From JBHEPS01 sp046261635 (GTDB lineage: Bacteria > Acidobacteriota > Thermoanaerobaculia > Gp7-AA8), in assembly GCA_046261635.1 (NCBI GenBank), contig JBHEOL010000055.1, positions 1 to 8,087 on the forward strand: a DNA stretch of 8,087 nt, given 5' to 3'. Every line of letters starts with the position of its first letter. The stretch's first letter is position 1. Positions 1-4,564 of this stretch are shown in pieces. A program made the translations under genes and the position numbers. The notes beneath the pieces are model-generated. The model did not search any database, was not told the DNA's origin, and saw nothing but the letters and a program-made list of their open reading frames with translations.

Positions 1-252
1 GGCTCCATCTCGGTGGAGATCCGAGGCGCTCCCCCGGGCCTGACGATCGACGATCGCGGGACGGGAGTCGATCCAGCCGAGATTCCTTCCCTCTTTCTTC
101 CCTTCCGCTCCGGCCGGGCGGGAGGATTCGGACTCGGGCTCGCTCTGACCAAGAAGATCGTCCTCATTCATGGGGGAACGATTGCGATGGAACCGCGTGC
201 GGGCGGCGGAACGAGGGTGAGGATCGACCTCCCGGCGAGGAGCGGCGATTGA
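1..252 (+). CDS. Sensor histidine kinase, C-terminal ATP-binding end (5' truncated by window)
   Basis: This is the last 83 residues of a two-component sensor kinase; the reading frame is open from base 1, so the true start lies outside the window. Visible HATPase_c motifs in order are the G1 box (DDRGTGVDPAEI, residues about 17-28 of the fragment), the F-box/ATP-lid region (SLFLPFRSG, about 30-38), the G2 box (GGFGLGLALTKKIV, about 41-54) and the closing HGGTI followed by a GGGTRVRIDLP strand. The N box, the phosphoacceptor His and any sensor domain are upstream and unseen. G1 reads DRG rather than the commoner DNG, which is tolerated in the family. The lid and G2 style resembles NtrB/PilS-type kinases. 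A PilS role is suggested only by the pilus genes that follow; no response regulator lies downstream. The family call is firm, the specific role is not. Confidence 0.9.
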   Translation, partial: GSISVEIRGAPPGLTIDDRGTGVDPAEIPSLFLPFRSGRAGGFGLGLALTKKIVLIHGGTIAMEPRAGGGTRVRIDLPARSGD

Positions 253-344
253 GGAGGGCCCCGAGCCGCCTGCCCCTCGCACTCGAGGCGGAACTGTCAC
301 CTTTCGTTACACTCTCGTGCGCTAAGGAAGTCCGACCAGATCGG

Positions 345-376
345 GCCTAACCGAGTTAAACTTCTCATTAATATGA
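345..376 (+). promoter_or_regulatory. AT-rich patch, weak candidate promoter of the minor-pilin operon
   Basis: The 177-base gap between the kinase stop and the first pilin is GC-rich except for this stretch, which contains TAAACT (357-362) and TTAATAT (368-374), both loosely like a -10 element. No convincing -35 hexamer lies at the right distance from either. A promoter is expected here because a new transcription unit probably begins after the kinase, but the exact site is a guess. The rest of 253-429 shows only a short 5-bp hairpin (275-288) without a T-tract, so no terminator for the kinase gene is called. Confidence 0.22.
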
Positions 377-417
377 ACTTGAAGTCCAACGAAACCCAGC
401 GGCACCGCGGTCGCAGA

Positions 418-426
418 AAGAGGGAG
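418..426 (+). promoter_or_regulatory. Ribosome binding site for the FimT/GspH-like gene
   Basis: The purine run AAGAGGGAG lies immediately before the ATG at 430 and supports that start over the in-frame ATG at 373, which has no Shine-Dalgarno sequence. The choice also gives a short basic leader of 14 residues, normal for a type IV prepilin; starting at 373 would give 33. Confidence 0.6.
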
Positions 427-429
427 TCC

Positions 430-993
430 ATGAGCATCCCCGTCCGCAGTCGTTTCTCCCGCCAGGCGGGCGTCACCCTGATCGAAATGCTGGTGGTCCT
501 CGGGATCATCGGAATGATCAGCGTGGTCTCGGTTCCCGCCTTCATGTCCTACTACCAGAGCAGCAAAGTGAAGTCGTCGATGCGGCAGTTCACGAACGAC
601 ATGAGGGCAGCCAGGCAGCGTGCGGTGACCCGGGCGCGGCCGGTGAAGGTGTCGTTCGAGACCGGCACGACCGCGCGGGCGTACCGGATCTTCGACGGGA
701 CGGTGGGAACGGCCCCGGTCTGGACGGTCGTGGGGACACCGCGGGTGATGTCGGAAACGGTCTACCTCGACTCGGCGACGTTCGAGGACAGAGACGATCC
801 GGCGGACGGGTTCTTCGACATCATTTTCCGGCCGAACGGGGCGATCCAGGAGGCGGATTTTCCGACCGAGACCGAGGGGGGGAAGGTGGTCACGAAGGTG
901 ACGCTCCGGACCGAGTCGGAGGTCCCCTACAACGAGTACAAGATCTATTTCGAGCGGACCGGGCGGATGTCGGTCAAGCAGTCGTCCTTCTGA
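430..993 (+). CDS. GspH/FimT-type minor prepilin
   Basis: A 187-residue type IV (pseudo)pilin, expected to be processed by prepilin peptidase PilD and inserted at the pilus tip or priming complex. The leader is short and basic (MSIPVRSRFSRQAG), with cleavage predicted after Gly14. The mature N-terminus is VTLIEMLVVLGIIGM, with Glu at mature position 5. Val replaces the usual Phe at position 1. A hydrophobic helix spans residues 15-38. It is followed by the amphipathic GspH signature NDMRAARQRAVTRARPV (about 56-72) and a beta-rich C-terminus ending in the typical YFERTGRMSV strand. Length fits the family (roughly 150-190 aa). There are no cysteines. It is the first gene of the pilin cluster, 13 bases ahead of the PilV-like gene. 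Assignment to the GspH/FimT family is firm; whether to call it FimT or FimU cannot be settled from sequence alone. Confidence 0.9.
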   Translation: MSIPVRSRFSRQAGVTLIEMLVVLGIIGMISVVSVPAFMSYYQSSKVKSSMRQFTNDMRAARQRAVTRARPVKVSFETGTTARAYRIFDGTVGTAPVWTVVGTPRVMSETVYLDSATFEDRDDPADGFFDIIFRPNGAIQEADFPTETEGGKVVTKVTLRTESEVPYNEYKIYFERTGRMSVKQSSF

Positions 994-994
994 C

Positions 995-1000
995 GGGGAG
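995..1000 (+). promoter_or_regulatory. Ribosome binding site deciding the PilV-like start
   Basis: GGGGAG sits between the upstream stop codon (991-993) and two in-frame ATGs at 1001 and 1007. The first ATG touches the Shine-Dalgarno sequence with no spacer, while the second has a 6-base spacer, so 1007 is chosen. The choice removes only two residues (MK). Confidence 0.65.
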
Positions 1001-1006
1001 ATGAAG

Positions 1007-1588
1007 ATGAGCAACGGATCGATTCGCACGAAGGGTCAGCGGGGGTTCAACCTGGTCGAGGTCATCATCGCGATGGCGATGCTGGGAACGGTACTGCTAT
1101 CGGTCGTGACGCTCTTTGTCGCAGGCAGGACCAACGTCTACGGCGGAAAAACGATGACCCAGGGAGTCGCGGTCGCGACCCACGTCATGGAAGACCTTTC
1201 CAGCCTGAGTGCCGCCGGGGCGCTGGCCGCTTTCGGAATCGCGAACAACACTGCAGTCGGGAACGTGGACATCGACACGACGCTCACCCAGCCGACGGAC
1301 CTCTACACGAACAGCGTTCTGAGAACGACGAAGAACATCACAGCCGGAACGGATCCGAATGGATATCTCCAGCGCTGGAATGACGAGATCATCAACGACA
1401 ACAAGATGGCGAACGCCTACGTAGCGCTGGTGTTCACGCCGAGCAACGCCGACGCGGGCCTGACGGGAGCCGCCCCGTTCGGAAATGCCTCGGTCCTCCG
1501 CGTGCGCGCGATCGTTCGCTGGCAGGAAGGGTTCCGCTGGCGTGAAGTGCTCGTCGACACCGTGAAGACGCGGCGGCCAGCCGGCTAA
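1007..1588 (+). CDS. PilV/GspI-type minor prepilin
   Basis: A 193-residue type IV prepilin. The leader is 13 residues (MSNGSIRTKGQRG), with cleavage predicted between Gly13 and Phe14. The mature end FNLVEVIIAMAMLGTVLLSV carries Glu5 and is typical of PilV/GspI (compare FSLVEVLVA). The helix continues into VATHVMEDL, the usual amphipathic segment. The C-terminal strands RVRAIVRWQEGFRWREVLVD (about 166-185) match the closing sheet of PilV-like proteins. There are no cysteines. It lies second in the pilin cluster, 13 bases after the FimT-like gene and 74 bases before the PilW-like gene. Its role is by family: a connector in the tip priming complex (FimU-PilV-PilW-PilX in Pseudomonas, GspH-I-J-K in type II secretion). 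The middle region (about 55-160) is not diagnostic. Confidence 0.85.
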   Translation: MSNGSIRTKGQRGFNLVEVIIAMAMLGTVLLSVVTLFVAGRTNVYGGKTMTQGVAVATHVMEDLSSLSAAGALAAFGIANNTAVGNVDIDTTLTQPTDLYTNSVLRTTKNITAGTDPNGYLQRWNDEIINDNKMANAYVALVFTPSNADAGLTGAAPFGNASVLRVRAIVRWQEGFRWREVLVDTVKTRRPAG

Positions 1589-1593
1589 GCCGG
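1581..1593 (+). other. Small hairpin spanning the stop codon of the PilV-like gene
   Basis: CCGGC-TAA-GCCGG forms a perfect 5-bp stem with the stop codon as its 3-base loop. There is no T-tract, so it is not an intrinsic terminator. It could affect RNA stability or coupling to the next gene, or be chance in GC-rich DNA. Confidence 0.3.
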
Positions 1594-1622
1594 GCGGAAC
1601 GAACGAGCTCGGCTCACACCCA

Positions 1623-1645
1623 ATGCGACGCCGCGGCTGCGGCAT
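1623..1645 (+). other. Imperfect dyad/stem-loop just before the PilW-like gene's ribosome binding site
   Basis: GCCGC (1630-1634) pairs with GCGGC (1639-1643) around the tetraloop GGCT, inside a larger imperfect dyad bounded by ATGC (1623-1626) and GCAT (1642-1645). It ends a few bases before the GGAG (1651-1654) that serves the ATG at 1663. This is the longest spacer within the cluster (74 bases). The structure could modulate translation of the PilW-like protein, but the sequence alone does not prove it. Confidence 0.25.
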
Positions 1646-1662
1646 GAATCGGAGCAGACAAA

Positions 1663-4554
1663 ATGGAATCCCTGACGAATCGGAAGCAACAGCGAGGCAT
1701 GACTCTGGCGGAAGTGCTCGTGGCAATGGCCATCTTCGCGATCATCTTCGTCGCCGCCCTCATGATCTACGACCGGAGCAATCGCGTCTTCAAGTCCGGC
1801 GTGGAGTCTGCCGAGCTCCAGCAGAACACCCGCGTTGCATTCGACAAGATGCTCCAGGAAATCCGGATGGCGGGCCATGATTACGACCGCGACGGGTTCC
1901 CGACAGCCGCCGGCGAAGCGCAGCAGCAGGACGAGCAGATCGAGTATGCGGGTCCGCGAGCCCTCACCTTCCGTGCGAACCTCGACTTCGACGAACCGGC
2001 GACGGATCGGGGCCGCGAGGCCACCCTCGAGGCGCCGAATTCCCAGTTCCCGATCGTCACGACCGGGAACGACGAGATCATCACCTACGTGCTCGAGTCG
2101 CAGACGGGAACCAATCCCGACACCGTCACCTTCTACGCGGACGTCACGGACGGTACCGTAGCAAAGCGACAGACATTCCCCGGCGGCCAGCCCGAGGACA
2201 AGATCGACATCACGGGCGTCGACCTCTGCGTCGGCGGTTGCAACAATCCTCCGTACACTCTGCTGCGCGTCACTGTCGACGATAAAGGACAGCCGGTCCG
2301 AACGCCTCTGGCAAACAACATCCGCTCGCTGGAGTTCGAGTACTTCAGCGATGCGGCGGGATCAACGGCTCTCGCGATCGCGAATGCCGGTGGCGGACAG
2401 TACAACCCCGCCTCGCCGGGCGCTAGCGCGGTTCCAAGGGCGGAACGGGGCAGGATCCGCGCAATCGGAGTGACCATCATCGGGATGTCCGAGGCCCCCG
2501 ATCCCAACTTCTTCGACGCAGCCGAAACTCTGAATGCGGCTCCGCTCGATTTCACCAACTATCGCAAATACCGCCTCGAGACCCTGGTCGCGGCCAGGAA
2601 CCTCGGAAAGCGCGGCATGCGGGAGCAGCAGACTGCCGCGCCCGGACCGCCGGTGCTCGACTCCGTCTGCTTCGGCTACTGCGGCGGCGTCCGCCTGAAC
2701 TGGACCGCTCCTCCCGCCAATCCGGCCTTCGGATCGGTCGAGAGCTACGTAGTCCTGTGGGATTCGAACGTCGGGATGACCGACCCTCCGATCAACGCAC
2801 AGCAGGTCGGCCTCACGACCACGTTCCTGCTCACGGGGCTGGACCCGAACACCACGTATCGATTCACGATCGCGGCGACCAACAGCTGGGGAACGACCTA
2901 CGCGGACCCGACCATCGGCTTCGTGGAAGGGAAGGCGCTCAATGAGACGACCCCCGACCCCCCCGTGAACCTGGTCGGAACCGGCGATCCGACTCCCCTC
3001 GTTGGACAGATCGACCTGACATGGGACCTCCAGGGAACGAATGTCAGTGGCCAGGATTCGGCCACGTGCAAGACCCCGGCAGGCGCGACCAACTCGCTGG
3101 TCGTTCCCGCCGAAGCCGCGGAGATGCGCGGCATTCAAATCTGGCGGAGCTCGGACCAGAACTTCAACCCGTTGGCCTCGCCTCTCCCCGCGACCACGGT
3201 CCTGGTCGGCGAGACGACCGGGTCCGCGAGCTCGTTCACGGATCTGACCGCCCCGAGCTGCATTACTCAGTATTACCGGATCAGGGTGGTCGAGTACTGC
3301 ATCGCCGATGAGGCGAACCAGAACGTCTCCCCCGCCGTGGCCTACAGCGCTTTCGAGCCGGCTGTGGGAAGCCCGGCCATTGCAGCAAAGTCGACATCGA
3401 CGGCCACCCCGGCTGCGCCAACCTCCATGAGCGTCCTGTCGAGCTCCTCCTGTGCCGGAGGGAGCTGCAACGTGTTTCTCGAATGGCCGGAAGTGAAGTC
3501 GGACGACGCCGGCAATCCGCTCGGCATCGGAATTTACGACATCGACGTGACTCAGGATGGCTCTCCCTACACGACGTACAACAATGTCGATCTTTCCTCC
3601 GGCCTCTCGATCTCCGGCGGGTTGGTCCATTACACGGTTCTCAATCTGCCCCAAACGAACCTTACGACTCTCGTTCCTTACGAATATGAATTCACGGCCC
3701 GAGCGGTGAACTGTGGAACTCCGGGAGACTGGTCCCCTGCGGACAAGTTCCCGAAGTGCGATTTCGCGTCGGGCGGTACGCTCCAGGTCAGCGTTGCCGG
3801 AGCGCTGGGAGGAAACGGAACCCTCGCGACTCCCTACGAGCTCGACTCGACCGGGACCATCACCTTCACGACCAGCACGTCGGCCCCGCTCCAGTCGGTC
3901 ACGGCTGTGGGTTACGTCGCGGCCGACAACACGCCGCTCGGATGGTCCGACGCCGCCACCGGGCCGGCCACGACCTTCAATCTCGGCTGGCCGGGAGGGA
4001 CGGACGACACCATCTACCGAGTTGACTACTCGATCACGGATTCGACGGGGTGCGAGACCTCCGGCAGCATCTTCATCGAAGACGTCCAGGTCGGGTGTCC
4101 CTTCACCGTGCCCGTCACCTTCGGGCAGAAGCTCAGTGGGAACAACGTGAACCCGCCGCACGTCGAGCTTCAGCTGAAGAACGCCACCGCCCTCACGATT
4201 GACGTGACGAAACTCGAGTTCACCTGGAGCCAGGCGGCGGCAGGCACCACAAAGGACGTCGATATCGTAAGTCCCGTCGGCGTCCTGTTCCCGACGCCAC
4301 CCAACAACCTGACGGGAGCGACCTCCTACACGGGCTCGTTCGAGACGCCCGGGACGATGGTGGCGACCGCCCCCGGCACCACATCCAACCTGGCGCCGAG
4401 CGACCAGAGCGGGAACTACATCATCCGCGTTCGATTCGACGTCCAAACGAATGCTGACCTGGGTGGCAACCCCATCACCGCCGCCACGATCCACTACAGG
4501 CTGCTGACAGATGATCCTCTGGCAGAGGACCGCACGTGCACCGTTCACCCGTAA
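1663..4554 (+). CDS. Giant PilW-like minor prepilin with C-terminal FN3 domains
   Basis: A 963-residue prepilin. The leader MESLTNRKQQRG is cleaved after Gly12. The mature end MTLAEVLVAMAIFAIIFVAA has Glu5. The PilW signature follows (ELQQNTRVAFDKMLQEIRMAG, about 50-72). The pilin fold appears complete, with PilW-type strands NIRSLEFEYF (about 221-230) and RIRAIGVTIIGM (about 264-275), and LETLVAARNL near residues 305-314. About 640 extra residues then follow. FN3-1 spans about 327-425 (VRLNWTAPP; GLDPNTTYRFTIAATNSWG). A divergent FN3-2 spans about 431-565 (IDLTWDLQ; QYYRIRVVEY). FN3-3 spans about 582-699 (VFLEWPEV; YEYEFTARAVN). A beta-rich segment covers about 700-816, and a last unrecognised beta-rich domain about 817-963. 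There are 14 cysteines, all in the exported part. Ordinary PilW is roughly 250-350 aa, so this is an extended, probably tip-exposed adhesive variant (inference). The start is supported by GGAG at 1651-1654. The stop overlaps the next gene's ribosome binding site. Confidence 0.88.
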   Translation: MESLTNRKQQRGMTLAEVLVAMAIFAIIFVAALMIYDRSNRVFKSGVESAELQQNTRVAFDKMLQEIRMAGHDYDRDGFPTAAGEAQQQDEQIEYAGPRALTFRANLDFDEPATDRGREATLEAPNSQFPIVTTGNDEIITYVLESQTGTNPDTVTFYADVTDGTVAKRQTFPGGQPEDKIDITGVDLCVGGCNNPPYTLLRVTVDDKGQPVRTPLANNIRSLEFEYFSDAAGSTALAIANAGGGQYNPASPGASAVPRAERGRIRAIGVTIIGMSEAPDPNFFDAAETLNAAPLDFTNYRKYRLETLVAARNLGKRGMREQQTAAPGPPVLDSVCFGYCGGVRLNWTAPPANPAFGSVESYVVLWDSNVGMTDPPINAQQVGLTTTFLLTGLDPNTTYRFTIAATNSWGTTYADPTIGFVEGKALNETTPDPPVNLVGTGDPTPLVGQIDLTWDLQGTNVSGQDSATCKTPAGATNSLVVPAEAAEMRGIQIWRSSDQNFNPLASPLPATTVLVGETTGSASSFTDLTAPSCITQYYRIRVVEYCIADEANQNVSPAVAYSAFEPAVGSPAIAAKSTSTATPAAPTSMSVLSSSSCAGGSCNVFLEWPEVKSDDAGNPLGIGIYDIDVTQDGSPYTTYNNVDLSSGLSISGGLVHYTVLNLPQTNLTTLVPYEYEFTARAVNCGTPGDWSPADKFPKCDFASGGTLQVSVAGALGGNGTLATPYELDSTGTITFTTSTSAPLQSVTAVGYVAADNTPLGWSDAATGPATTFNLGWPGGTDDTIYRVDYSITDSTGCETSGSIFIEDVQVGCPFTVPVTFGQKLSGNNVNPPHVELQLKNATALTIDVTKLEFTWSQAAAGTTKDVDIVSPVGVLFPTPPNNLTGATSYTGSFETPGTMVATAPGTTSNLAPSDQSGNYIIRVRFDVQTNADLGGNPITAATIHYRLLTDDPLAEDRTCTVHP

Positions 4555-4558
4555 GGAG
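4552..4558 (+). promoter_or_regulatory. Ribosome binding site overlapping the PilW-like stop codon
   Basis: TAAGGAG contains both the stop codon TAA of the PilW-like gene and a near-consensus Shine-Dalgarno sequence. ATGs follow at 4562 and 4565; the second has the better spacer (6 bases) and is chosen. The arrangement suggests translational coupling of the PilW- and PilX-like genes. Confidence 0.7.
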
Positions 4559-4564
4559 CTCATG

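Noticed and set aside
401..414. Sigma-54-like GG-N10-GC before the first pilin
   Set aside because: The predicted transcription start would fall around 426, downstream of the ribosome binding site and 4 bases from the ATG; flanking bases fit the consensus poorly and the pattern is frequent in GC-rich DNA.
373..429. Upstream in-frame ATG for the FimT-like gene
   Set aside because: No ribosome binding site, and it would give a 33-residue leader; the ATG at 430 has a purine-rich site and a normal 14-residue leader.
322..1029. Open frame of 235 codons on the - strand across the FimT-like gene
   Set aside because: The opposite strand encodes a clear prepilin with leader, Glu5 helix and GspH pattern; the antisense product has Arg/His-rich shadow composition.
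1879..1905. DYDRDGFPT in the PilW-like protein (residues 73-81) as a calcium loop
   Set aside because: It overlaps the place where PilW proteins often have an AGYDpdG-like turn, and the later coordinating positions of an EF-hand loop are not acidic.
2958..2964. C7 run in the PilW-like gene (also G7 at 876-882 and T7 at 7595-7601) as possible phase-variation tracts
   Set aside because: Seven-base runs are short for slippage switches, encode ordinary residues and keep frame; read-level length variation would be needed to revive the idea.
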